Below are positions 57,813 through 64,000 of a stretch of DNA of 64,000 nt, piece after piece. The stretch lies in IMG/VR virus record IMGVR_UViG_3300027763_000059, positions 1 to 64,000 of that record. One strand, written 5' to 3'. Position 1 is the stretch's first letter; the number at the start of each line of letters is the position of its first letter. The notes beneath the pieces were generated by a model. It had not been told where the DNA came from, searched no databases, and saw nothing but the letters and a program-made list of their open reading frames with translations. Position numbers and translations under genes: made by a program. Origin of the DNA: a virus.

Positions 57813-59423
57813 ATGCAAGGACAAGGTTATATGCCGAAGGATTTATACTTCGAGGAGGAGGGCAGACGAAAGTTAATCTCCGGTGTTAAGAAGATGGCAG
57901 CAGCTGTCAAGAGTACGTTGGGTCCCCACGGGAACACGGTACTTATAGAGTCACCACACCACACACATGGTATCACAGTAACAAAGGACGGAGTGACGGT
58001 CGCTAAGTCGATCGAGCTAATGGATCCGGTTGAGAACCTAGCGGTCAAGATGATGAAAGAGGCATCTGACAGGACGGCTACTACAGCGGGTGACGGAACG
58101 ACTACGGCAATCGTGTTGACTGAGGCCATGGTATTGGGTGGTATGGAGCTCATCAAGCCTGAGCACAACAGAACTCAGGTGCTAAGGCACATGACAGAGA
58201 TAAGTGACTTGGTAGTTGAGCGTCTTAAGAAGAAGAGCAAGAAGGTCACTACGGGGATGTTAGCGGACGTTGCGACCATCTCGGCAAACAATGACAGGAC
58301 CATAGGTAAGATAATCGCTGACGTGTACAAGGACGTTGGTAAGACGGGTATCGTAACGGTTGAGAAGTCACAGTCGACTACAACATACGCTGAGACCACA
58401 GACGGACTACGCGTACAGAGGGGGTACTTATCGCCTATGTTTATAAATAATCAGGAGAAGGACGAGTGTGTCTTTGACGACACGCTTGTGTTGGTCTCTG
58501 ACATGGAGATAGGGAACATACTACAGATCGAGGCTGTGTTGAAGCCACTCGTTAAGGACGGGAAGAAGCTGTTGATCATCGCGCCTTGTTCTACAAACAT
58601 GACAAACACCTTGGCTGCTAACGTAGTTAAGAACGGTTTAAAGATATGCGCTATCCAACCACCGAACTTCGGGTACAAGCAGCACGAGCTGATGCAAGAC
58701 ATCGCGGTAAGTGTTGGTGCTACCTACTTCAGTGAGAAGACGGGTGACGACTTGAGCCACATGACGTACGCGGACTTGGGTCACGCGGGTAAGGTGATCG
58801 TTGGACGAGACGAGACCATCATCATGACGAGTGATGTGAAGGCTGACCAAGCAGAGATAGACGAGAGAGTCGCTCAGTTGTGGAAGGCTAACGAGGCAGC
58901 TACGAAAAAGAACGACAAGGACTTCATCTTGGAGCGAATTGCATCCCTAACGGGTGGAGTTGGTGTCATCTTTGCAGGTGGGAACACTGACCTAGAGCAA
59001 AAGGAGCTGTACGACAGGATTGATGACGCGGTTTGCGCGGTACGTTCAGCCTTGGAGGAAGGAATTTTGCCGGGTGGTGGTAAAGCCTTGGGTGAGATGA
59101 ACATATTCGAGGGCTTAGGCTTCGCAACTGACACACAGGAGAAGGTAATCGCTGCTAAGATCATGCAGTTGGCTGTAAATATGCCACTGATGCAGATCCT
59201 TAAGAACGCGGGTGTACCATTTGAGGACGTAGCGGACTGTATGGTAAACGATGGCTTTGGATACAACGTAAAGACAGGTGAGAAGGGTGACCTAATCAAG
59301 ATGGGCGTAATCGATCCGTTAAAGGTAACACGCTCAGCACTGCAGAACGCGGTGAGTGTAGCGGTTACGATACTAAGTACTAACGCTATCGTAACGATGG
59401 CACGCACAATCGGTGTAGAATGA
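57813..59423 (+). CDS. groEL: phage-encoded chaperonin GroEL (Hsp60)
   Basis: The 536-residue protein matches GroEL from end to end: VKSTLGPHGNTVLIE and VTKDGVTVAKSIELMDPVEN in the equatorial domain, the ATP motif TTAGDGTTTAIVLTEAM, the apical start GLRVQRGYLSPMFINNQEKD and hydrophobic groove, SLTGGVGVIFAGG, and SALEEGILPGGGKALGEM with the ATP-hydrolysis Asp upstream (RIDDAVCAVR). It lacks the Gly-Gly-Met tail. Length is close to the usual 545. It should form a ring that folds proteins, presumably capsid or tail subunits. groES overlaps its stop by four bases (ATGA). Operator palindromes lie upstream. Confidence 0.96.
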   Translation: MQGQGYMPKDLYFEEEGRRKLISGVKKMAAAVKSTLGPHGNTVLIESPHHTHGITVTKDGVTVAKSIELMDPVENLAVKMMKEASDRTATTAGDGTTTAIVLTEAMVLGGMELIKPEHNRTQVLRHMTEISDLVVERLKKKSKKVTTGMLADVATISANNDRTIGKIIADVYKDVGKTGIVTVEKSQSTTTYAETTDGLRVQRGYLSPMFINNQEKDECVFDDTLVLVSDMEIGNILQIEAVLKPLVKDGKKLLIIAPCSTNMTNTLAANVVKNGLKICAIQPPNFGYKQHELMQDIAVSVGATYFSEKTGDDLSHMTYADLGHAGKVIVGRDETIIMTSDVKADQAEIDERVAQLWKANEAATKKNDKDFILERIASLTGGVGVIFAGGNTDLEQKELYDRIDDAVCAVRSALEEGILPGGGKALGEMNIFEGLGFATDTQEKVIAAKIMQLAVNMPLMQILKNAGVPFEDVADCMVNDGFGYNVKTGEKGDLIKMGVIDPLKVTRSALQNAVSVAVTILSTNAIVTMARTIGVE

Positions 59424-59677
59424 AGGCAATCGGAAAAAATTTAGTGATTAAGACAGTAGAGGAGGAGATTAAGACCTCATCCGGTCTACTCTTGTCGGGA
59501 GAGGACTCCAATCAGATGAGATACAAGAAGGCTGTTGTCGCTGTCGCGGGTACGGACGTGAGTGCAATTAGCACGGGCGACTACATCTACTACGACAAGT
59601 CAAATAGCTACACGATGGTCATCAACGATGAGCAGTACACAATAATTCAGGAGAGAGACGTGGTGGTTGTACTATAG
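59420..59677 (+). CDS. groES: co-chaperonin GroES
   Basis: The 85-residue protein, slightly shorter than the usual 95-97, has MKAIGKNLVIKTVEEEIKTS, the mobile loop SSGLLLSGED that docks on GroEL, VVAVAGTDVSAISTGDYIYY and the final YTIIQERDVVVVL strand. It caps the GroEL ring. Translation is coupled to groEL through an ATGA overlap. Confidence 0.93.
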   Translation: MKAIGKNLVIKTVEEEIKTSSGLLLSGEDSNQMRYKKAVVAVAGTDVSAISTGDYIYYDKSNSYTMVINDEQYTIIQERDVVVVL

Positions 59678-59682
59678 TACAA

Positions 59683-60126
59683 CTACTCTGTCTCATTTTT
59701 TAGTTTGTTAGCCTTGATCTCCTCGTTCATTGAGATGATCATATTTCGGTACACCTTATCGCTGTAGCTAACGTTCCTTTTAAACATCGGGTTAAAGTTC
59801 TCGTGTGTGGCAATCTCCTCACCGTTAAGCTTCTTGTAAACGACCTCGATCATCTTCTTGGTTCTGTGAGGTAGGTGGTATAGGTTCTTACGCGGGCCGC
59901 TTCCTTTTCTAAACACCTCGATCCAACCATCACGTAGTAAGTTACCAAATCGGTTCTTGTCCCATGGGAACACTTGATTGAACTCAAGGAATCTGTCCTT
60001 GCTAAAGTAGCTCTCGGACTTAAGGAACAGGAGCATCTCTAGGTCTGCTTGTGTTATCCCATACTTGGCCTTGATATAGTACTTTACTATACGCCAATAT
60101 TTTAAGTAGTCATTCTTTTTTTCCAT
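59683..60126 (-). CDS. winged-helix (MarR-like) transcription regulator
   Basis: The 147-residue protein runs opposite to its neighbours. KAKYGITQADLEMLLFLKSE, RFGNLLRDGWIEVFRKGSGP and KNLYHLPHRTKKMIEVVYKK form helix, recognition helix and wing of a MarR-like fold. Such proteins are a conserved feature of Bacteroidota phages near structural genes. It lies between groES (convergent) and a small-protein unit (divergent), so it could control either, including the operators before groEL. Confidence 0.72.
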   Translation of the reverse strand: MEKKNDYLKYWRIVKYYIKAKYGITQADLEMLLFLKSESYFSKDRFLEFNQVFPWDKNRFGNLLRDGWIEVFRKGSGPRKNLYHLPHRTKKMIEVVYKKLNGEEIATHENFNPMFKRNVSYSDKVYRNMIISMNEEIKANKLKNETE

Positions 60127-60140
60127 TAGATTATATTTAT

Positions 60141-60148
60141 TACTTTTG
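60141..60148 (+). promoter_or_regulatory. promoter -7 element
   Basis: TACTTTTG (TAnnTTTG), 26 bases before ATG 60175, in the short gap between the divergent regulator and the small basic genes. Confidence 0.65.
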
Positions 60149-60174
60149 TAAAGTTAATTATTAAAATATAAAAG

Positions 60175-60312
60175 ATGGCAACTAAAGCAACACCAAATTT
60201 ACCGGCAGCTTCAAGATTGAAGGGACCTGCTGCAACAAATCAATCATCTGTTAAGCCTAAAGGCGCAATGGGTAAGCCTGCTAAGAAAATGATGGGCAAA
60301 AAAGCTTGTTAA
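60175..60312 (+). CDS. 45-residue basic Pro/Ala/Lys protein
   Basis: ATG at 60175: MATKATPNLPAASRLKGPAA, then SVKPKGAMGKPAKKMMGKKA and a final Cys. No folded domain is apparent; composition is like small DNA-binding or histone-tail-like proteins. It lies 9 bases before the next gene and is controlled by the promoter at 60141. Confidence 0.62.
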   Translation: MATKATPNLPAASRLKGPAATNQSSVKPKGAMGKPAKKMMGKKAC

Positions 60313-60321
60313 GAAATTAAC

Positions 60322-60597
60322 ATGACAAAGAAAGTATCTTTATCAATTGGTAGAGGTGAGAAATCGAAAACCGGTGGACTTACACAGAAGGGTATTAACA
60401 AATACAATAGTGCCACCGGATCGAATCTCAAGATGGCAGTTACGACTAAGCCATCAAAGTTAAAACCGGGTAGTAAGGATGCGAATAGACGCAAGTCATT
60501 CTGCGCTAGATCCGCAGGGCAGATGGCTAAATTTCCAAATGCTGCAAAAGATCCAAATAGTAGATTAAGACTAGCAAGAAAAAAATGGAACTGTTGA
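60322..60597 (+). CDS. DUF6321-type small basic protein, 91 aa
   Basis: GGLTQKGINKYNSATGSNLK followed by KPSKLKPGSKDANRRKSFCA and RSAGQMAKFP, ending ARKKWNC, matches the DUF6321 pattern I recall from phages and large DNA viruses. Very basic. Function unknown, probably nucleic-acid binding in the virion. Confidence 0.72.
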   Translation: MTKKVSLSIGRGEKSKTGGLTQKGINKYNSATGSNLKMAVTTKPSKLKPGSKDANRRKSFCARSAGQMAKFPNAAKDPNSRLRLARKKWNC

Positions 60598-60616
60598 ATT
60601 ATTAAAAACAAATATT

Positions 60617-60793
60617 ATGATGAATAGAGAATTCCCATTAGCACCTACTGACTTTGGAGACAAAGAGACAAGAATGAAGAAGAAGGCTGCAAGAAAAGAG
60701 AACAGAGAGATCAACAAGGCTGAGAGAAAAATCAAAAACAGCACAGGTCTTGAGTACGAGCCGCGTGTTAGAAAACGCGACATGAATCTATGA
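60617..60793 (+). CDS. 58-residue basic protein
   Basis: ATG at 60617: MMNREFPLAPTDFGDKETRM, then a highly basic helix (KKKAARKENREINKAERKIK) and EYEPRVRKRDMNL. The stop overlaps the start of the next frame (ATGA). Confidence 0.6.
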   Translation: MMNREFPLAPTDFGDKETRMKKKAARKENREINKAERKIKNSTGLEYEPRVRKRDMNL

Positions 60794-60909
60794 AGAAGAT
60801 AATTAAGAAGGCTGCAAAGTTTGAGTCTAAAAAATCTTTGGACGGTGCTATGAAGTTTCTAAAGGGAAACGTTGGCAAGGCAGTTAAGCCTAAAAACAAA
60901 CTAAAATAA
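60790..60909 (+). CDS. 39-residue basic protein
   Basis: ATG at 60790, overlapping the previous stop: MKKIIKKAAKFESKKSLDGA, then MKFLKGNVGKAVKPKNKLK. About one third Lys. Fourth in a row of small basic genes at 60.2-60.9 kb. Confidence 0.55.
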   Translation: MKKIIKKAAKFESKKSLDGAMKFLKGNVGKAVKPKNKLK

Positions 60910-60913
60910 TACC

Positions 60914-60921
60914 TATCTTTG
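60914..60921 (+). promoter_or_regulatory. promoter -7 element directly before a start codon
   Basis: TATCTTTG ends four bases before ATG 60926, the same layout as at 26084. A leaderless message is likely if it is active. Confidence 0.6.
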
Positions 60922-60925
60922 TCTC

Positions 60926-61138
60926 ATGGAACTAAGAACAGTTGTTACAGGCGTAAGACGCGATAGCATTGGACTAGGCGACACGATAGAGAAGTTCACG
61001 AGGGCAACAGGAATTAAGAAGTTTGTTGACACGGTATCTGATCTAACAGGAGTTGACTGCGGTTGTTCCGCGAGAAAGGAGGCTTTAAATGAGCCAAATA
61101 TATTAGTAAATAAATTATTTTATAATAAAGACAAGTAA
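60926..61138 (+). CDS. conserved small virion-associated protein, 70 aa
   Basis: MELRTVVTGVRRDSIGLGDT, then KFTRATGIKKFVDTVSDLTG and DCGCSARKEALNEPN. The F-T-x-A-T-G-I-K-K...D-C-G-C-x-x-R-x-x-x-L-N pattern recurs in many phages next to fibre or spike genes; no defined function. The next gene starts on its last base. Confidence 0.7.
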   Translation: MELRTVVTGVRRDSIGLGDTIEKFTRATGIKKFVDTVSDLTGVDCGCSARKEALNEPNILVNKLFYNKDK

Positions 61139-62490
61139 TGGCAGTAGTACCATCAGGACAGAAGTTTCACACGGTAGCAAGTACTGTAGTGACAACAAAT
61201 TTAGGATCAGCTTTAGCTAACGCACAGCGTGAGATCTTTACGATGCAGGACATCATCGACACTGTCGGAGGTGGATTGGGAGGAACTCAGTATGTATTTG
61301 TAGCCGCAGATGGTACAGATTTAGAGAACGCAGCAGAGCTACAAGCGGCTTATGTTACAGCTACGGGAATGTCTCCAAGTGCAACAAATAGAATCACTGT
61401 AATAGCTGCTCCGGGTAACTATAATTTTGATACTGTGAATTTTGTAATGGACACATCGTACATTGACTTAGTTTCATTAGATGGAAATAGGAGCATAGTA
61501 TTTAATGGCATAAATACAATAGAGATAACTGCAAATGATGTATTTGTCAGAGGTGTAGATGTCGGAACATTAAACTTTGCAATAGCAGACTCATTAAATT
61601 TATTAAAGGTTGAAAACTGCTCAGGCGGAGCTAATTCATTTAGTGTCCCTTATGGCACAATATTAGGTACGTTCACTAATTGCACAGGTGGAGATAATTC
61701 ATTTGGTGGTGATGGTTCCACAGCATCAGGTGTGTTTACTAATTGCATAGGTGCAAATTTTTCATTTGGAAGTGGTTATGATAGTTCCACAGCATCAGGT
61801 GTGTTTACTAATTGCATAGGTGCAAATTTTTCATTTGGAAGTTCTTCATTTGGTGGTTCATCAGCATCAGGTGTGTTTATTGATTGCACAGGTGGTATAG
61901 CATCTTTTGCCGCAGGTGGAGCCGCATCAGGCATATTCACTAATTGCATAGGTGGAAATTCACAATATGGAAACGGTTCATTTGGTGGTGGTTATGCACA
62001 ATATGCGTCAGGAACATTTACTAATTGTAAAGGAGGTAGTAGTTCATTTGGTGGTGGTGGTGGATCAGCCGAAGGTGTATTTATTGATTGCCAAGGTGGA
62101 GATTCTTCATTCGGTGGGTCAAGCGGAAATGCATCAGGTGTATTCACTAATTGCACAGGTGGAGATGATTCATTTAGTGGTAATGGTGGCACAGCAAGTG
62201 GTGTGTTTAATAGTTGCATAGGTGGAGATCGGGCATTTGCCGGTCAAGGAGGCACAGCAAGTGGTGTGTTTAATAGTTGCATAGGTGGAGATCGGCCATT
62301 TGGTGGTCAAGGCACAGCAAGTGGTGTGTTTAATAGTTGTATAGGTGGAAATCGGGGATTTGGCGAAAGTGGCACACTTGATGGATTTTTATATTATTGC
62401 AGACTAACATCAGGGACATTTGCAACTGTATCAGGTTTTGGTAGAACTGTATTATGTATAGATGGAAATAACGATCAAAATAATCAATAA
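61138..62490 (+). CDS. beta-solenoid fibre/adhesin with tandem repeats, 450 aa
   Basis: The N-terminal ~150 residues include ITVIAAPGNYNFDTVNFVMD, as in pectate-lyase-like virion proteins. Residues ~160-425 are 12-13 repeats of 20-25 residues built as A-S-G-V-F-x-N-C-x-G-G-x-x-S-F-G-G, one turn each of a right-handed beta helix with a Cys ladder. Gly-rich turns vary in length. The repeats are nearly identical in DNA in places (59 bases exact, 69 apart). The chain ends with a non-repeat cap. A long receptor-binding or depolymerase-like fibre is likely, with a repeat number that may vary by recombination. Confidence 0.8.
   Translation: MAVVPSGQKFHTVASTVVTTNLGSALANAQREIFTMQDIIDTVGGGLGGTQYVFVAADGTDLENAAELQAAYVTATGMSPSATNRITVIAAPGNYNFDTVNFVMDTSYIDLVSLDGNRSIVFNGINTIEITANDVFVRGVDVGTLNFAIADSLNLLKVENCSGGANSFSVPYGTILGTFTNCTGGDNSFGGDGSTASGVFTNCIGANFSFGSGYDSSTASGVFTNCIGANFSFGSSSFGGSSASGVFIDCTGGIASFAAGGAASGIFTNCIGGNSQYGNGSFGGGYAQYASGTFTNCKGGSSSFGGGGGSAEGVFIDCQGGDSSFGGSSGNASGVFTNCTGGDDSFSGNGGTASGVFNSCIGGDRAFAGQGGTASGVFNSCIGGDRPFGGQGTASGVFNSCIGGNRGFGESGTLDGFLYYCRLTSGTFATVSGFGRTVLCIDGNNDQNNQ
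61715..62355 (+). repeat. tandem DNA repeats in the fibre gene
   Basis: 61715-61773 and 61784-61842 are identical over 59 bases. A 45-base block starting GGCACAGCAAGTGG occurs at 62188 and 62251 and, nearly, at 62311. Period 60-69 bases, always a multiple of three, so gain or loss keeps the frame. Confidence 0.8.
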
Positions 62491-62491
62491 C

Positions 62492-62821
62492 ATGAAAACA
62501 TATCAATCAACTACAGAAGGAACTTGGGTAGAAATACTTAAAGTAAAATTAACAGAAGAACAAAAAGCTCTTATGGTGTCAACTAATGAAGAAGACAAAG
62601 AAGCTCGATTAACTTTAGTGCAAAGTATTAAAGCTCAAAGAGAGGCTGTAGTGCCTGAAGGTAAAGCAGCAGAGTTAATTTCTTTCTACAATACAATTAA
62701 ACCTGTATTAAAAGAAACAGATGTTTATCAGCTAATCTCTGCAGACTTATCTGAAGCAACTCCATTTCAAGGTATCTTAAACTGTAGAGTTAATGGAGAG
62801 CACACTCAGATTAGATTTTAA
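62492..62821 (+). CDS. small helical protein, possible fibre chaperone, 109 aa
   Basis: From ATG 62492: MKTYQSTTEGTWVEILKVKL, TEEQKALMVSTNEEDKEARL and further charged helices. It follows the fibre gene by one base and precedes a terminator, a common place for small assembly chaperones of phage fibres. No family recognised. A longer in-frame ATG at 62462 lies inside the fibre gene and is rejected. Confidence 0.65.
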   Translation: MKTYQSTTEGTWVEILKVKLTEEQKALMVSTNEEDKEARLTLVQSIKAQREAVVPEGKAAELISFYNTIKPVLKETDVYQLISADLSEATPFQGILNCRVNGEHTQIRF

Positions 62822-62860
62822 GTAATATATTATTTTAGTGATTCCAACACAAAGTAATCG

Positions 62861-62886
62861 AGCCACCTTAACCGGGTGGCTTTTTT
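62861..62886 (+). terminator. intrinsic terminator
   Basis: AGCCACC (62861-62867) pairs with GGTGGCT (62875-62881), 7-base loop, followed by T to 62886. It ends the fibre unit. Confidence 0.87.
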
Positions 62887-62902
62887 GTTTTAAAATATTG
62901 CT

Positions 62903-62910
62903 TATCTTTG
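62903..62910 (+). promoter_or_regulatory. promoter -7 element
   Basis: TATCTTTG (TAnnTTTG) after the terminator and 19 bases before ATG 62930. It starts the tail unit that runs on across the window edge. Confidence 0.72.
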
Positions 62911-62929
62911 CCTTATAAATTAATAAGAC

Positions 62930-63406
62930 ATGGCAAATTATCAAAAGTTGCAGGTTAGTACTGCTCTTAATATAGTAAAATCTGATAACGCAAACATTCC
63001 CTTTACAGCGCAAATTGCTGTAGGGGTTAATGGATCACCGTCACTTAACGAGCTAGAAGACGTTACGGGTACATTTATTACGTCAAATGTACAAACAGGT
63101 GACGTAGTATACAACACAACTACAGGGACTTCTGCAACTGTTACTAGAGTAATTAGCGAGACTAACTTATTTTTAAATGCAGACTTATTTTCGGGATCAG
63201 GAGACGCTTTTATTATCTACTCTCAGAACAGTCCAAAAGAAGGGTGTGTACTTTACATTGGTACCGGAGGAAATCTTCGCGTGCTTACCTCTTCAAGTAA
63301 CGATGTTACATTTTACAACGTATTAGGTGGTACATTCTTACCGGTTCAGGTGCTTAAGGTATTCTCAACAGGTACGAGTGCGTCAGACCTTGTAGCTCTT
63401 TGGTAA
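62930..63406 (+). CDS. small structural protein, 158 aa
   Basis: Beta-rich: MANYQKLQVSTALNIVKSDN, then TSNVQTGDVVYNTTTGTSAT and GDAFIIYSQNSPKEGCVLYI. The pattern (N-x-G-D-V-V-Y-N-x-x-T-G, then V-L-Y-I-G-T-G-G-N-L-R-V) is typical of small base-plate or spike-base proteins in Bacteroidota phages. Start of the last unit of the window. Confidence 0.66.
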   Translation: MANYQKLQVSTALNIVKSDNANIPFTAQIAVGVNGSPSLNELEDVTGTFITSNVQTGDVVYNTTTGTSATVTRVISETNLFLNADLFSGSGDAFIIYSQNSPKEGCVLYIGTGGNLRVLTSSSNDVTFYNVLGGTFLPVQVLKVFSTGTSASDLVALW

Positions 63407-63407
63407 G

Positions 63408-63845
63408 ATGATAGGTATAGCGATAGGTAATAGTGTTGGACTTGACATTAGGGGAGCACTGCACCCTTATAATCAGTCACCACCCGTAATAAGCGGTGTT
63501 GGTATTGAGTATAGTACACTCACATTAACATCACCCGGTACTTGGTACGGGGTACCTGTTATCACTTATACATATCAGTGGACAAGAAACGGGTTACCTA
63601 TACTAGGTGCTACATCTACTACGTATACACTAGTAGGTGCTGATGCATCTACAAACGTAGCGTGTGTTGTTACAGCTACTAACTCAGTAGGGTTTAGCGT
63701 TGCATCATCAAATGTCATATCTGTTATCAGCTATCCTCAGTACTTAATTAATCAATTTATTATAAGAGTAAGCAATGATGGAGGCTTTTACGAGGCAGAG
63801 TCTTGTCAGTTAGCACAGCTCACATTCCTAAATAACATATTATGA
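63408..63845 (+). CDS. Ig-like domain tail protein, 145 aa
   Basis: After a short N-terminal segment comes a clear Ig-like fold: LTLTSPGTWYGVPVITYTYQ, WTRNGLPILGATSTTYTL and NVACVVTATNSVGFSVASSN, with the W and C of the core. Phage Ig-like domains sit on virion surfaces and bind sugars weakly. It overlaps the next gene by four bases (ATGA). Confidence 0.75.
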   Translation: MIGIAIGNSVGLDIRGALHPYNQSPPVISGVGIEYSTLTLTSPGTWYGVPVITYTYQWTRNGLPILGATSTTYTLVGADASTNVACVVTATNSVGFSVASSNVISVISYPQYLINQFIIRVSNDGGFYEAESCQLAQLTFLNNIL

Positions 63846-64000
63846 GTCTACTAACTACAGCCTCTTTGGTCATCACACCGAATGCAGGAGATGAAGGTAC
63901 GTTGTATTCCGTTATTCCATCCGATGGTTCGGGAGATATGTCCGTTGTGAGAGCAACAACTGCAACGCGTGTGAATAGTGCGGGGTTAGTTGAGTTAGTG
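63842..64000 (+). CDS. tail fibre / receptor-binding protein, 5' part (continues at position 2)
   Basis: ATG at 63842 overlaps the previous stop. Visible residues: MSLLTTASLVITPNAGDEGT, then LYSVIPSDGSGDMSVVRATT and TRVNSAGLVELV at the window edge. The last 12 residues equal the first 12 readable at position 2. If the ends join with a 37-base overlap, the frame continues without change and the gene spans 1,770 bases (589 residues). Confidence 0.8.
   Translation, partial: MSLLTTASLVITPNAGDEGTLYSVIPSDGSGDMSVVRATTATRVNSAGLVELV
63964..64000. repeat. terminal direct repeat, right copy
   Basis: Matches bases 1-37 at 36 of 37 positions (A at 63988 against G at 25). See the left copy. Confidence 0.75.

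Noticed and set aside
58874-59407. 177-codon antisense gene inside groEL
   Set aside because: groEL is unmistakable on the other strand; the antisense frame is a shadow with no motif or leader.
61660-62370. CRISPR array
   Set aside because: The repeats are inside a well-formed reading frame, vary in length in steps of three and encode a beta-helix; no cas gene is present.
1-64000. lysogeny module or diversity-generating retroelement
   Set aside because: No integrase, recombinase, CI-like repressor or reverse transcriptase was seen on either strand; the phage reads as strictly lytic.

Overview
The window is a double-stranded DNA bacteriophage genome whose host is very probably in the phylum Bacteroidota. 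The AT-rich sequence carries many host-type promoters of the form TAnnTTTG, one with a TTG exactly 19 bases upstream. Start codons are rarely preceded by a Shine-Dalgarno sequence. The portal, major capsid protein and tail-neck genes look like those of crAss-like podoviruses (Crassvirales or a close relative). The first 37 bases and the last 37 bases agree at 36 of 37 positions, inside one tail-protein gene and in the same frame. The window is therefore probably a whole circularly closed or terminally redundant genome of about 63,963 bp, cut inside that gene.

Layout. Rightward, 1-5.6 kb: end of a tail fibre gene with a GIY-YIG endonuclease, then a lysis cassette (holin, transpeptidase-like lysin, one-piece spanin) and a metallophosphoesterase. 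5.6-16.7 kb: a fibre protein, head-associated genes, large terminase interrupted by an intein, a second GIY-YIG endonuclease, portal, scaffold-like protein and major capsid protein, closed by a strong terminator. 16.7-26 kb: neck and tail genes, including a 1,556-residue P22 gp10-like protein. 26-38.7 kb: a GNAT acetyltransferase and three probable ejection proteins, the last a 3,227-residue protein with a zinc-protease motif. Leftward, 38.7-56.2 kb: nucleases, a DnaA-domain protein, an HNH endonuclease, an SNF2-type helicase, a primase-helicase, an SSB-like protein, an exonuclease plus annealing-protein pair, a second DnaA-domain protein, and about 25 small early genes behind one promoter with a structured leader. 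Rightward again, 56.7-64 kb: short one- or two-gene units with their own promoters and terminators, GroEL and GroES, small basic proteins, a beta-solenoid fibre with tandem repeats, and the start of the gene that continues at position 1.

How it seems to work. No DNA polymerase, no RNA polymerase of the giant crAss type, no integrase and no phage-type repressor were recognised. The phage probably uses host RNA polymerase through TAnnTTTG promoters, and host DNA polymerase loaded by its own primase-helicase, SSB and annealing proteins. The control region (56.0-57.8 kb) holds palindromes, AAGGGAT repeats, a perfect DnaA box, a TGTCGAT repeat array, a possible small RNA and operator-like palindromes over the groEL promoter. 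A second TGTCGAT array with the same layout sits upstream of the primase gene. This duplicated array, the structured early leader and a recurrent start-codon motif are the least explained parts of the window.

Limits: all functions come from reading motifs and family resemblance by eye. No database search, alignment or folding calculation was run. For many small genes only the coding status is claimed.
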